From an uncultured Bacilli bacterium (GTDB lineage Bacteria; Bacillota_I; Bacilli_A; ML615J-28; CAG-313): a DNA stretch of 61,293 nt. The stretch covers positions 1 to 61,293 of the forward strand of contig CANQDG010000009.1 of assembly GCA_947591495.1 (NCBI GenBank). The letters are read 5' to 3'. Made by a program: the position numbers and the translations under genes. Position 1 is the stretch's first letter. Every line of letters starts with the position of its first letter. The notes beneath the pieces were generated by a model, which saw nothing but the letters and a program-made list of their open reading frames with translations, was not told the DNA's origin and ran no database searches. Positions 44,020 to 53,858 of this stretch are shown piece after piece.

Positions 44020-46674
44020 CTAATTTCCCCCCTTTACTACTTGATAATTATTAGGGGCAATTAAAATGCCATTATAAAGATAATCAACTGGACTATAATT
44101 TAAAACAATTTCAACGCCATTACTATAAGTTGTTTTAACAACTGTTGCTTCGGCATTTAGATATTGATGGTTTATCAAATAAGCACTATAGATATTTAAG
44201 GCATTTAATTCTTGATAAACATCTAAAGATGCTTGATACCAATTATCATAATAAGTTGAATATAAATAGTTATATTCGGTATCAACTAAATCAGTAGTTC
44301 TTTCATATGTCCACGTCATAGCGATATTGGAAAGAGTTTCGATTGCTTTCATCTTATGATAAGCAAATGAATATTCATCATTCATATTAAATGATTCAGC
44401 CGAATAATCTAAATAGCCACTTAAAACGAGTTGATAAAATGGCACAGAAGTTTGAAAAATCGTATAATCGGTTGCCTCAGTTGGAACATCAATTGCTATA
44501 GTTGCATATTTTAAAGCATAATCGTTAGGTGCCGTAAAAGCCATTCTATAATTTTGATAGTTTTGCATGATTTCTTGGAATAAAGTTAATGTTTGATTTT
44601 TAAAAATCATATCAGTTGATTGATAACTACCATATAAAATATTACCAATATCAGAAAAGGCCATATTTTGAATTTTTAATTTATTTAATACTTTATCAAT
44701 GCTTTTTAGGGTCTTTTTATAGGTTGTTGGCTTTAAAGTATAAAGCGGAGTTGTTTGTAAATCTTGTTGATATAATGCTTCATTGTTTTGATAATTAACA
44801 ATTGTTTTACCATATTGATTCGTAATGAGTTTTTTATTACTAATATGTTTATCCGTATATATATTAGCGATATTAAACATTGGATAAAAGTTAATGGTGT
44901 TTTCCGCTAAATGATTTTGCAAGATTTGTAATTTTTTCTTAGTCGTAATGGCTTTATTAAATTTGATTTTACCATTATATGTGGTATTAATACCATTATT
45001 CATAAAGCCTTGATAAATAATATTTAACTCTTTAATGCCATCTTGTTTAAGGCCTAAAGCAAGTGTTTCAACATTATCAGAAGTTGTTAAAGCTTGCACT
45101 TTTTGATAATTAATACCTAAGAAATTACGTTTTTCTAAATAACCACCAAGTAAAGTTAAATTGAAAACTACTTCTTTAGTATCATCTTTATTAGTAAGAA
45201 CGCCTTGTTCAATTAAATATTTTTGATATTGTTTAGCCATTCCCACATAAGTTACATCATCAGCCAAACTTTCAATTAACATTGTAACTGATTGATCATT
45301 AGCATCATTTGTCCATGTTTGAATATCATCAAGTCCCGCAAGCGATTCAAATTTATAAGTATCGGTTTCGCGATAATAATAACGATAAAAGATTTGGTTG
45401 TATCCATTTTGGTTACCTTCACTATTTATTCTAGCAACAATGGATGAATTAGGACTACCTGATTCTAAAATATTAATCATTCCTTTAGTTAGATTATCAT
45501 CTTCAATCATCATTCCATAAACGCTTAAAGCAATTTTAGTTTTATCAAAATTAAAGGTATTTTTACTAGTTGCAAGATCATCACCATATAATCGCTGTTC
45601 ATAATTGGTTGCATATTGACGATTGTTATTAAAATCAACAATGGCACCACTACCATCAGGAATAAGAGCATAACCTTTGCCATCCGCATTAACAGCCGAA
45701 AAATAAGGTAAAATATCAATATAAATTAAAGGGTAATCTTCATAATCTTTGATTGATTCATTAATTAATTCAACTTTTAAGTTTTCTTCTTCTAAACTAT
45801 AACGCATTGATACCTCAAAGGTTGGATAAGTTTTACTAGGTTCAATGCCATTTTCTAAATTATCAGCCGTTAAATCATCAGTTGTATAACCACAAACTTC
45901 ATAGAAAAGTTTATATAAGCCTTCAATAACCATTGGGGTTAAAGCATTGGGATTATTAAGGGCATAATAACCATAACTTGTATTAAGGCGATATTGTCTA
46001 AGATACACAAGATAACGATTATAAGTGCTATAATTTGGATCATTTATTTCTTTTAAATGCGCAACATAAGCCTCAGCCCTATTTTGAATTAAAGTTTCAA
46101 AACGTTCTTGGGAAATTAAGCGTGGTAGATCGGTATAATCAATTCGCACTTTACCACCTAAATAATATAAGACTTCAATGCTATTAGGCGTTTTTCTAAG
46201 CGCATAGCGGTGCATGTCTTCATAATTGATGGAGTATTGATAGTTACCATACTCAAAAGGTTCGCCCCGACTTTCTTCATACCAAATAGTTAAGGTATCA
46301 ATTTCACTTCTTGGTGTTGGGTTAGAAGCAAAATTTTGACCAGTTAGTTTATCAGTTAAAACAAAATGGGTCGTGCTTGGATCTAAAGTAAAGATGTAGC
46401 GTTCATTTTCGATAATTATGGGGTTTGTTTTTTCTTCTTCGGTTAAGTTATCATAATCAACAAAATTGGTTTTATCATAAGCTGCTTTAACTGGAAAACT
46501 TTTTTTACCAGTAACAACGATTAAAACAATCGCCCCAACCATAATTAATACTAAGAGAAAAATTCCTAGTTTCACAAAAGGAAATTTAAAGTTTTCCTTT
46601 TTCTTTTTGAAATAGTTTTTGATATTAATAAACCATTTTTTATAAAAGGGGAGTGTAAAATAATTATCTTCCAT
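44020..46674 (-). CDS. DUF5696-family membrane-anchored protein
   Basis: 884 residues. A basic N-terminus is followed by one membrane segment (about 34-56), then a large extracellular part. The block GYALIPDGSGAIVDFNN is the landmark by which I recognise DUF5696, a family found next to carbohydrate ABC transporters in Paenibacillus and relatives. The C-terminal half (about 490-800) looks like a TIM-barrel-type glycosidase fold (NVETLALGLKQDGIKELNII, MAFSDIGNILYGS), which would make it a candidate glycan-processing enzyme, but I see no diagnostic catalytic motif. Lies between Yip1 and a MalF-type permease. Confidence 0.75.
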   Translation of the reverse strand: MEDNYFTLPFYKKWFINIKNYFKKKKENFKFPFVKLGIFLLVLIMVGAIVLIVVTGKKSFPVKAAYDKTNFVDYDNLTEEEKTNPIIIENERYIFTLDPSTTHFVLTDKLTGQNFASNPTPRSEIDTLTIWYEESRGEPFEYGNYQYSINYEDMHRYALRKTPNSIEVLYYLGGKVRIDYTDLPRLISQERFETLIQNRAEAYVAHLKEINDPNYSTYNRYLVYLRQYRLNTSYGYYALNNPNALTPMVIEGLYKLFYEVCGYTTDDLTADNLENGIEPSKTYPTFEVSMRYSLEEENLKVELINESIKDYEDYPLIYIDILPYFSAVNADGKGYALIPDGSGAIVDFNNNRQYATNYEQRLYGDDLATSKNTFNFDKTKIALSVYGMMIEDDNLTKGMINILESGSPNSSIVARINSEGNQNGYNQIFYRYYYRETDTYKFESLAGLDDIQTWTNDANDQSVTMLIESLADDVTYVGMAKQYQKYLIEQGVLTNKDDTKEVVFNLTLLGGYLEKRNFLGINYQKVQALTTSDNVETLALGLKQDGIKELNIIYQGFMNNGINTTYNGKIKFNKAITTKKKLQILQNHLAENTINFYPMFNIANIYTDKHISNKKLITNQYGKTIVNYQNNEALYQQDLQTTPLYTLKPTTYKKTLKSIDKVLNKLKIQNMAFSDIGNILYGSYQSTDMIFKNQTLTLFQEIMQNYQNYRMAFTAPNDYALKYATIAIDVPTEATDYTIFQTSVPFYQLVLSGYLDYSAESFNMNDEYSFAYHKMKAIETLSNIAMTWTYERTTDLVDTEYNYLYSTYYDNWYQASLDVYQELNALNIYSAYLINHQYLNAEATVVKTTYSNGVEIVLNYSPVDYLYNGILIAPNNYQVVKGGN

Positions 46675-46683
46675 AAGCCCCTC

Positions 46684-47364
46684 CTAAAAATAACGTATTT
46701 TGATTTCATTATACACCGCATAAATCCAACTAAGGATTCGTTCCATAAAGGTGAAGAATAATAAAATCACAAAGATAATAATGGCTATAACCACAATTGT
46801 AAAAATGATATTAATAATATTCATCCCAAAACTATTTTCATGCACGCCTTTAAGGCCGAAAAACATCATCCAAATCGTTAAAGCCGTTCCAATTCCCATT
46901 AAGATGTTATAATACATTAACTCATCTGTTCCAATAAAATTACTGATAATGGTCGCAATAATTGATAACCAAACATATGGGAAAAAAGCATAATTAATAA
47001 CCCGGAAGATTTCAGGAATTTTACCTTTGCCATCAAATAGTGATCCAACACACCAATTAGCAATAGTTGCTACTACCACTGATAAGATAATCGTTAAAAT
47101 GGTATTAAATAAACGAAAATCTTTAATGTTACCTCCGCCTACCACAAAGCCCTTTAACGTTTTATTGATAATAACCGCCATAATCATCATGATCAAATAA
47201 AAGAAACTGACCCATCTTTTCGAGGTCTTATCATATTTAAAATCTTCCCATCCACTAATAGGATGAATAATTAATTCTAGGGGTCTTTTAAATGCTTCTT
47301 TAAAGAAAGTTGATAAGTAATATTTTATTTTAGAACTATGATGTTGTTTTTTTACTTGTTCCAT
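46684..47364 (-). CDS. Yip1-family membrane protein
   Basis: 226 residues, about five membrane segments. The N-terminal FKRPLELIIHPISGWEDFKY is the typical Yip1-domain entry, then GKIPEIFRVINYAFFPYVWLS. The bacterial members have no settled function, but they recur in operons with DUF5696, NHL-repeat proteins and sugar permeases, so a scaffold or assembly role is possible. One base from the NHL gene upstream. Confidence 0.8.
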   Translation of the reverse strand: MEQVKKQHHSSKIKYYLSTFFKEAFKRPLELIIHPISGWEDFKYDKTSKRWVSFFYLIMMIMAVIINKTLKGFVVGGGNIKDFRLFNTILTIILSVVVATIANWCVGSLFDGKGKIPEIFRVINYAFFPYVWLSIIATIISNFIGTDELMYYNILMGIGTALTIWMMFFGLKGVHENSFGMNIINIIFTIVVIAIIIFVILLFFTFMERILSWIYAVYNEIKIRYF

Positions 47365-48834
47365 TTACATATCTCCTTCCTTTTTTTCTTCATTAGCATT
47401 TTTAATAAAACTTCTTACAAGTAGCGCCACACAACCTAAGAGGACAACGCCTAAAATAATTGGTGCTACTTTGCTTAATTTTTCATAACGATATTGTTTA
47501 TATGCTTGTGAATAATTATATGTATCGTTTCCTTTTTTTAAGTTTTCTAAGGCTTCTTCATAATCGCCTTGTCTAAATTGAGCTTTGCCAATTCCGGCAT
47601 AAGCTAATAAATAATTACTATTTAAAGTTAGAACTTCTTCCCAGACCTTAGATGCTTCTTCGTAATTATTTTCCCGATAAAGATGGGTTGCTTTATTAAC
47701 TAATTGGCCAAAGGTTGTGTATTCAAAGACGATTAAATTACGCCCTTTAGAATCAACTGTTAAGATTTTATCTTGAAAATAACAAAGCGCCTCAGGTAAT
47801 TGAAATAATTTATTTTGATTAAGTGCTGCATCACTTGCAAGAGCAGCTAGGGCTCCTGCTTCATATAATAAATTACCATCAAAGTCATAAGCAAAAATAC
47901 GTCCACGAACTCGATCTAAACTAATATAGGTTCCATCTTCATTAACATCGATATCTACAAAAATGGAAGGATCAGCCGTTTGACCATTTTGACTAGTAAC
48001 TAAATCACCATCATTATGGATATAACCATTGCGATTTAATACATCTTGGGCTTTATAATTTAAGCGTTTAATAAAGTTACTACCCGCAGTTGGGGAAGAA
48101 ACGGTATAAACGTATTCATCTTGATCGATGCATAAATTAAGTAAAGCCGCTCCAAAATTATACCCTTGAGCTTTTCGTTGTTCTTCCGAGGTAAATAGTA
48201 ACCAAAAAGCTTGCCAGCCGGATACTGTTGCTTGATTAGTGCCATAAAACCGGCTAAAAGTGCCATCAGGATTAAAGTCTAAAATACCTTCATTAATACC
48301 TTCGGCAACCACATACATTCTTCCGGTTCGACTTACAGCGATTTTCTTTGGTCTAAATTGATATCCTTCAAAAACAACATCAGTTGGGGTTAAAACTTCT
48401 TGAACTAATTGATAATTTTTATCAAAAATTGCAACTCTGTTATGACCATAGTCACAAACATAGATATATTGATTAGTAATATATAAGCCTTGAGGATTAG
48501 CTAAAGTGACATCACCTTCAGGAAATTTCGTTAAATAATTAAAGTTTTGATCTAGGACAACAATTTGATTGTTACTACCATCACAAATATAAATATGTTC
48601 TTCATCATCGGCTACATCATATAAACTACCAAAAGTGTAATTCTTTGAAACTAAATTACCATTTATATCGGTTAAATTAGAAGAGTCAATGGATTTAGTA
48701 GCAACTAAACTTTCAGCTGATGATACATCTTCACCATCAGGCGTATAAATATAAGCTGCCTTTGGCAAAATCATTTGGCCAAAGAAAAGTATTGTAATAG
48801 TGAGGCTCCATAAAATTATTATAACTTTTTTCAT
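47365..48834 (-). CDS. NHL-repeat beta-propeller with TPRs and a C-terminal anchor
   Basis: 489 residues. A signal/anchor segment (6-25) is followed by a six-bladed propeller of NHL repeats, for example YNYSQ-independent blocks such as NPQGLYITNQYIYVCDYGHN and PKKIAVSRTGRMYVVAEG, to about residue 375. Then come two TPR-like helical pairs (NNYEEASKVWEEVLTLNSNY, RQGDYEEALENLKKGN) and one membrane segment (about 455-475) with a charged tail. The propeller would face outside the cell. It may bind glycan or protein partners of the transporter; that is inferred. Confidence 0.8.
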   Translation of the reverse strand: MKKVIIILWSLTITILFFGQMILPKAAYIYTPDGEDVSSAESLVATKSIDSSNLTDINGNLVSKNYTFGSLYDVADDEEHIYICDGSNNQIVVLDQNFNYLTKFPEGDVTLANPQGLYITNQYIYVCDYGHNRVAIFDKNYQLVQEVLTPTDVVFEGYQFRPKKIAVSRTGRMYVVAEGINEGILDFNPDGTFSRFYGTNQATVSGWQAFWLLFTSEEQRKAQGYNFGAALLNLCIDQDEYVYTVSSPTAGSNFIKRLNYKAQDVLNRNGYIHNDGDLVTSQNGQTADPSIFVDIDVNEDGTYISLDRVRGRIFAYDFDGNLLYEAGALAALASDAALNQNKLFQLPEALCYFQDKILTVDSKGRNLIVFEYTTFGQLVNKATHLYRENNYEEASKVWEEVLTLNSNYLLAYAGIGKAQFRQGDYEEALENLKKGNDTYNYSQAYKQYRYEKLSKVAPIILGVVLLGCVALLVRSFIKNANEEKKEGDM

Positions 48835-48842
48835 CGCATCAC

Positions 48843-49817
48843 CTACTTAATACCTGATGATGCCATTGTTTCTAGCATCTTTGATTGGTTAATAACAAAA
48901 ACCGTAATTGGAATAATTAACATAATAACGGTTACAGCAGCGGCAGTTCCCGTTCTTGCGATACCACCTGCTACGATTTGGCTTAAAGCATAACTTAATG
49001 GTTTAAGATTTTCCGTAAAGATGTAATTTCCCCCGTCGGTTCCCCATAATTGTTGGAATAAAAGGATAATTAAGGTTAACCAAGCTGGTTTAACCATCGG
49101 CATCACAATTTTCCAAAAAATGGTAAATTCATTAGCACCATCAATTCTAGCTGCTTCTAATAAATCATCCGGAATATTGGTCATAAATTGACGCATTAAG
49201 AAAAGTCCTAAAGTATAACCCCATGAAGGAATAATAATGGCCCACTGAGTATCTAATAAATGAAGTCCACTAATAATCATATAAATAGGGATTGAAGTAA
49301 CCGCAGTTGAAAACATTAGTGAATAAACGATTAGTTGATTTAAAACTTTCTTACCAACAAATTTATGTTTAGCAAGCGGATATGCACAAAGGGAAGCAAG
49401 GAGGACATGTCCAATCGTTCCTGCTAAAGTAATCCAAATAGTATTTAAGAAATACCTTGAAATAGGGATTCTGCTATTACTCATCAAATTAAATAAATCG
49501 ATGAAATTGTTAATTGTAAAATGACGAGGAAATAGTTTAGGTGGGAAAATGAATAATTCATCTAATGGTTTAAACGCATTACAAATAGCAAATACCAAAG
49601 GGTAAGCACTAAAAAGTGCAAAAGCAAAAAGAATAACAAATAAAATAACATCACCAGCAATAGATCTACTTAAACGAACGCGTTTATATTTTTTATGTTT
49701 AACGCTTTTTTTGAGCTCAAGATGTTGCTTTTTTAAATCTTGAACTTGTTCTTCTAAAGTTTGATCATCTTTTAATTGACTAAAATCTAATTCTTGTTCA
49801 TTTATTTCTTTTTTCAT
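48843..49817 (-). CDS. ABC sugar permease, MalG type
   Basis: 324 residues. About 55 charged, coiled-coil-like residues (TLEEQVQDLKKQHLELKKSV) precede six membrane segments; the ATPase-contact motif is LEAARIDGANEFTIFWKIVMP. Pairs with the MalF-type gene immediately upstream, whose stop it overlaps by one base (TAATG). First of two permease pairs in this operon. Confidence 0.9.
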   Translation of the reverse strand: MKKEINEQELDFSQLKDDQTLEEQVQDLKKQHLELKKSVKHKKYKRVRLSRSIAGDVILFVILFAFALFSAYPLVFAICNAFKPLDELFIFPPKLFPRHFTINNFIDLFNLMSNSRIPISRYFLNTIWITLAGTIGHVLLASLCAYPLAKHKFVGKKVLNQLIVYSLMFSTAVTSIPIYMIISGLHLLDTQWAIIIPSWGYTLGLFLMRQFMTNIPDDLLEAARIDGANEFTIFWKIVMPMVKPAWLTLIILLFQQLWGTDGGNYIFTENLKPLSYALSQIVAGGIARTGTAAAVTVIMLIIPITVFVINQSKMLETMASSGIK

Positions 49818-50821
49818 TATGATCCCACCCTCTTAATCAATTTTTGAATAATAAGGTTACTTGCCATCATCATTAAGAATAAGATTACCGCAATCGCACT
49901 AGCGTAACCCATTTCTAATCTAGTTGAATTAGTTGAACCAAAATCAAGTAAATGAGTTACAATCGTATGTGCCGAATATTCGGTTGATGGCATACCAAAT
50001 AAACTAATTGAAACCATTCCAATTCCGAGTGAATTAGTGATTTGCATAACAGCACCAAATAAAAGTTGTGATTTCATTTGAGGAAGCGTAACATACCAAA
50101 GTTCTTGCCAACGATTTCGAATACCATCGATCGCTGCGGCCTCATAAAGAGTTCGATCAACCGTTTGAAGACCTGCTCTAAAAGATAAGAAACTAACACC
50201 AAGACTTAACCATAATTGAACAATGATTAAAATAGGTAGCGCATAAGCTGGTGTTGAAAGCCAATAAATCGGTTCATTAATAATGCCTAAATTTAATAAA
50301 AATGAATTAATATAACCATAGCGATCGGATGAAAATAGTAATTGCCAAATTAAATAAGCATTCCCCGAAATAGATGGAGCATAAAAAATTAAGGTCATCA
50401 AGCCTCTTAATTTATGAGGCAATTCATTAATTAGCCAAGCAAAAAGAAAGGCCATAATGTAAGATAGTGGACCGGTAATAACGGCTAAAATTAACGTATT
50501 CTTTAAAGCTATTAAGAAAACTTCATCATGTAAGAATAAATTAACATAATTATCAAGACCAATAAATTTAGGTGCTTGTAACATATCATAATTAGTAAAG
50601 CTTAACGCAAAACTCATTATAACTGGAATAATCGTAAAGGTTAAAAAGATTATTAAGTAAGGAGCCATCATCGCATAAGAAACGCGACTTCGTTTTAAGG
50701 CTTTTTTAAAGTTAGCTTTCTTAGTTGATAAACTACTTTTTTTAACGCGCTTTTCATATTTATTAACAACAACTTGTAAGGTTTGTTTATTGGCTTTTTT
50801 TAAGGTGTATTTTTTATTCAT
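49817..50821 (-). CDS. ABC sugar permease, MalF type
   Basis: 334 residues from MNKKYTLKK. A strongly basic N-terminus of about 50 residues precedes six membrane segments, with the ATPase-contact motif YEAAAIDGIRNRWQELWYVT. I start at 50821: AGGTGATAG lies just before it, inside the last codons of the binding-protein gene; an upstream GTG start would overlap more and lacks a site. Forms the transmembrane pore with the following MalG-type protein. Confidence 0.9.
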   Translation of the reverse strand: MNKKYTLKKANKQTLQVVVNKYEKRVKKSSLSTKKANFKKALKRSRVSYAMMAPYLIIFLTFTIIPVIMSFALSFTNYDMLQAPKFIGLDNYVNLFLHDEVFLIALKNTLILAVITGPLSYIMAFLFAWLINELPHKLRGLMTLIFYAPSISGNAYLIWQLLFSSDRYGYINSFLLNLGIINEPIYWLSTPAYALPILIIVQLWLSLGVSFLSFRAGLQTVDRTLYEAAAIDGIRNRWQELWYVTLPQMKSQLLFGAVMQITNSLGIGMVSISLFGMPSTEYSAHTIVTHLLDFGSTNSTRLEMGYASAIAVILFLMMMASNLIIQKLIKRVGS

Positions 50822-53729
50822 CACTATCACCTAATCCTAACTCTCGCTGTTTTCGTGCAAGTTCAGCATTGATTTTTAGATAATAATTATATAAAGCATC
50901 AGCTGAAGGCGTATTTTCATTTAAAATATTACGAAAAGCATTATCGATATAACGACCCACAATATAATCACCAGGAATTGTCGGAATTCCTCTTGCGACA
51001 GAACGTTGTTCTTCTAAGATTCGATAATCCCGAGCCGACCAAGGAAGTTTTGCGAAAGCACCTTTATTAGCTGTATTATATCTGGCGGCAGAACCTAAAA
51101 TAGACTCCATTCCTTTAGCATAAGTTATTTGAGCATCTTCGCCTAACCACCATTTAACATATTCCCAAGCGGCATTAAGATGTTTAGTTTGCGCATTTAT
51201 AATGGTGCCAGTTGATGATGAGGCAGTTGCATAGGTAATACCTTCATCTGTTTGATGACCAGGTAGTAATGCAAATTCCCAGTTACCACTAATTTCAGGT
51301 GCTGATACCGCAAGCGTATTATAAAGGGTAAAAGATGATACACCAATTGGCGTTTCACCCGTTCTAAAACGATTAGTGAAATTGGCATCTACATCAAAGC
51401 CGTAATTTTTATAAAAATCGACAAAGTCATAAAAAGCATTGGCACTTTCATTCATCATTAAGCCTGATTCTTTACCATTATTAAGATAAAGTTCACCACC
51501 ATATTGACAAATCATTGAATATAGAAGTGGACTTAAGGCTCCTCTTGTATTTGGTAAATAATAATCTAAATATTGTCTTTGTAAAGTTGGTAGAAGATCT
51601 AAGACTTCATCCCACGATTTAGGAGTAATTGGTTTTCCAGTTTCATCAATTAATTGTAATTCTTTAAAAATATCTTTTCGAACAAATTGAATTTGGAAAT
51701 CTTCGGTATCAGGAAGTGCATATGTTGCGCCATTATAACTAAAAGGCACCACCGCACTTTCATAGAAGTTTTGGACAAATTCATCAAAGCCATCAAGTAA
51801 ACTTAAATCAACAATTGCATTTCGAATTCCCCAGTTAACCGGAATGTTTGCGGCAACGCCCATTGCAACATCCGGACCATTACCTGATAAAATTGCCTTT
51901 AATAAGACGGCTGATGAAACAAGTTTCATTTCCACATTAATATTTTTTTGCATTGTGAAACTTTGGTCAATCATTGAACGAAGTAAATTAGCTTGATCTT
52001 GACCTGACATAATCCAAACAGTAATGGTTTCACCATCGGCTGTAACACTACTTTTTAACGATGTATCAGTTGTAAAAGAACCAATTAAAAGGGTAAATTC
52101 ATGACCTATTCTTTGAAATAAATTAATCGTTGATTTAGGTAATGTAGTATTTTTGCCATGAACCATTAAATAATCAATTGCAAGTGGTTGAGATGCAATA
52201 TTCATAACCCATGTGCCAAGGGAGGTAATATTATTTTCCAAACTATTTAATCCGGTTAAAATATTAGTTTCACTTTCAAGAAAATCACTTAATTGATCTT
52301 TCGTTGTTTCAAGGCTTGAAATTAAGCTACTTCTTTCACCTGCGATTTTAATTACCTCATCGATTGCAAAATCTAAATTTTTAACGCATTGTTCAATCGT
52401 TTCTCTTAAACCCTCAATACTTTCATATAAGCGATATGTTTGATATTTACTAGGGTTGACACCTGTTCGCATAATGACTTTACGATAAATCCAGTTGCAG
52501 TCCGCAATCGTTTCATTAACAACTCTCACACTACTAGCATAACTACCAATAACATTTTGTAATTTAATTTCATTAAGGCCTTTTTTTAGATAGAAATAAT
52601 ATGGTTCATCATCATTACCAATTGTAATATTTTGCCAGTCACTTTTATAATTAAAAGTGATTGTTTCACATTCTTTAAAAGGCACTTCATCATTAATATA
52701 AAGTTTTCGATTGGTTTGAAGACCACGACTATAATTTTGTAAAGCTTTAATCGTTATTTGATATAAGCCATCTGCTGGAACTTCGATTTGCCAACTAATC
52801 CAATCACCAGCCACATCCCAGTTTTCTCCACCTATGGTGTTATATCTTGTTATAAATTTTTCATATGGTTCAATTTTGTAAGAATTATATAAAGCAACCG
52901 GCGTAAGCGTTGCTTGATTGTATTCATAAGTGCTTTCGCCTTGAACTTTGCTAACAATTGCTCCTTCACTTTGATAGGTAGCACCATTTGTTAAATAATT
53001 ATTAAGATAAGTTTGATAATCAGAAATGGCTTTTTCTTGATATAGACTAATTGTGCTAATAACCATCGGTTCTGAAACACCAACTAAACTTATTTCATTC
53101 ATGCCACTTTCAAAATAGAATAGATATGCATCGGTATAATATCCTTCATTATCTCTAATTGGTTCTTCATTCCAAACTTGTTTTTCAATTGCTTGAGGTT
53201 TAATATCATGTTTTTTAGCCTCGCGTTTACTTGCGACATCAAATTCATTATGCCAAATTCGCGATAAGCTAAAGGTTGTTGCTTCTTGAAATTGATATTC
53301 ACCATTGATTAAAATACCTTTAAGAATACTAGAACTTCTTCCCGCAATCGTATAATATTTGATTTTAATATTATAGTATCCTGCTTCTTCAACATCTACT
53401 TGATAAGTTATAGTTCCGGTTTCTGGTAAATATAAACCTGTTATTTGATCAACATTTTGTATTTCGACTTCTTCATTAAATTCAGGATCTAAAAAGCTGA
53501 CATAATTTGTAGCATCAATCACAATGTCTTGATTTAGGATAGGTCGATTAATTTGGTTACCATCAAGAAAGGCTTGATAACTATTTTCTTCACCATGAAC
53601 ATAAATACTACCAGTATAATCATCAGGACTATAAGCAAAACTCGTTGTAGAATTTAGTAATGCATAAAAGCCAACTAATAAGGCCATCACAAAGATAATA
53701 ATAATGGCTTTTTTCATTATTTTTTTCAT
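50814..53729 (-). CDS. Solute-binding protein fused to two carbohydrate-binding-like domains
   Basis: 971 residues. After a signal peptide (about 1-32, no lipobox Cys) come two beta-sandwich domains resembling CBM6/35-type modules: about 75-230 (VDVEEAGYYNIKIKYYTIAG) and 290-410 (DWISWQIEVPADGLYQITIK). A helical segment follows (about 430-510), then a family 1 solute-binding domain from about 568 (ITVWIMSGQDQANLLRSMID) with MAVAAN-like DVAMGVAANIPVNWG and AWEYVKWWLGEDAQ. Classic binding proteins are about 420 residues, so more than half of this one is added. It leads the 15-gene operon and probably captures a polymer fragment at the cell surface. Two paired Lys-rich starts, MKKIMKK, follow AAGGAGG. 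Confidence 0.85.
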   Translation of the reverse strand: MKKIMKKAIIIIFVMALLVGFYALLNSTTSFAYSPDDYTGSIYVHGEENSYQAFLDGNQINRPILNQDIVIDATNYVSFLDPEFNEEVEIQNVDQITGLYLPETGTITYQVDVEEAGYYNIKIKYYTIAGRSSSILKGILINGEYQFQEATTFSLSRIWHNEFDVASKREAKKHDIKPQAIEKQVWNEEPIRDNEGYYTDAYLFYFESGMNEISLVGVSEPMVISTISLYQEKAISDYQTYLNNYLTNGATYQSEGAIVSKVQGESTYEYNQATLTPVALYNSYKIEPYEKFITRYNTIGGENWDVAGDWISWQIEVPADGLYQITIKALQNYSRGLQTNRKLYINDEVPFKECETITFNYKSDWQNITIGNDDEPYYFYLKKGLNEIKLQNVIGSYASSVRVVNETIADCNWIYRKVIMRTGVNPSKYQTYRLYESIEGLRETIEQCVKNLDFAIDEVIKIAGERSSLISSLETTKDQLSDFLESETNILTGLNSLENNITSLGTWVMNIASQPLAIDYLMVHGKNTTLPKSTINLFQRIGHEFTLLIGSFTTDTSLKSSVTADGETITVWIMSGQDQANLLRSMIDQSFTMQKNINVEMKLVSSAVLLKAILSGNGPDVAMGVAANIPVNWGIRNAIVDLSLLDGFDEFVQNFYESAVVPFSYNGATYALPDTEDFQIQFVRKDIFKELQLIDETGKPITPKSWDEVLDLLPTLQRQYLDYYLPNTRGALSPLLYSMICQYGGELYLNNGKESGLMMNESANAFYDFVDFYKNYGFDVDANFTNRFRTGETPIGVSSFTLYNTLAVSAPEISGNWEFALLPGHQTDEGITYATASSSTGTIINAQTKHLNAAWEYVKWWLGEDAQITYAKGMESILGSAARYNTANKGAFAKLPWSARDYRILEEQRSVARGIPTIPGDYIVGRYIDNAFRNILNENTPSADALYNYYLKINAELARKQRELGLGDSDE

Positions 53730-53756
53730 GATTAAAACCTCCTTCTTTCTACACTT

Positions 53757-53785
53757 ATTATACCACTTTTAACTTGTCTAGTCAA
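53757..53785 (-). promoter_or_regulatory. Promoter of the 15-gene transport operon
   Basis: Minus strand: TTGACT (53785-53780), 17 bases, TATAAT (53762-53757). Upstream and overlapping are the operators listed separately. The leader to the first ATG is about 20 bases. Confidence 0.85.
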
Positions 53786-53802
53786 GCAAATGTCTATACA
53801 AG
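53773..53802. promoter_or_regulatory. Two GntR(HutC)-type operator candidates at the operon promoter
   Basis: GTCTATAC at 53792-53799 (GTATAGAC on the other strand) is a full match to GTMTAKAC and lies just upstream of the -35 box. CTTGTCTAGTCAAG at 53773-53786 is a 14-bp palindrome with one mismatch, centred on the -35 box; its core GTCTAGTC differs from the consensus at one base. Their centres are 16 bases apart. Binding here would block polymerase. Confidence 0.7.
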
Positions 53803-53858
53803 TTAAAAAAAACAATTTTTACCATCCACCTGGCAAAAACTGTCCCTTTTATATTTAA

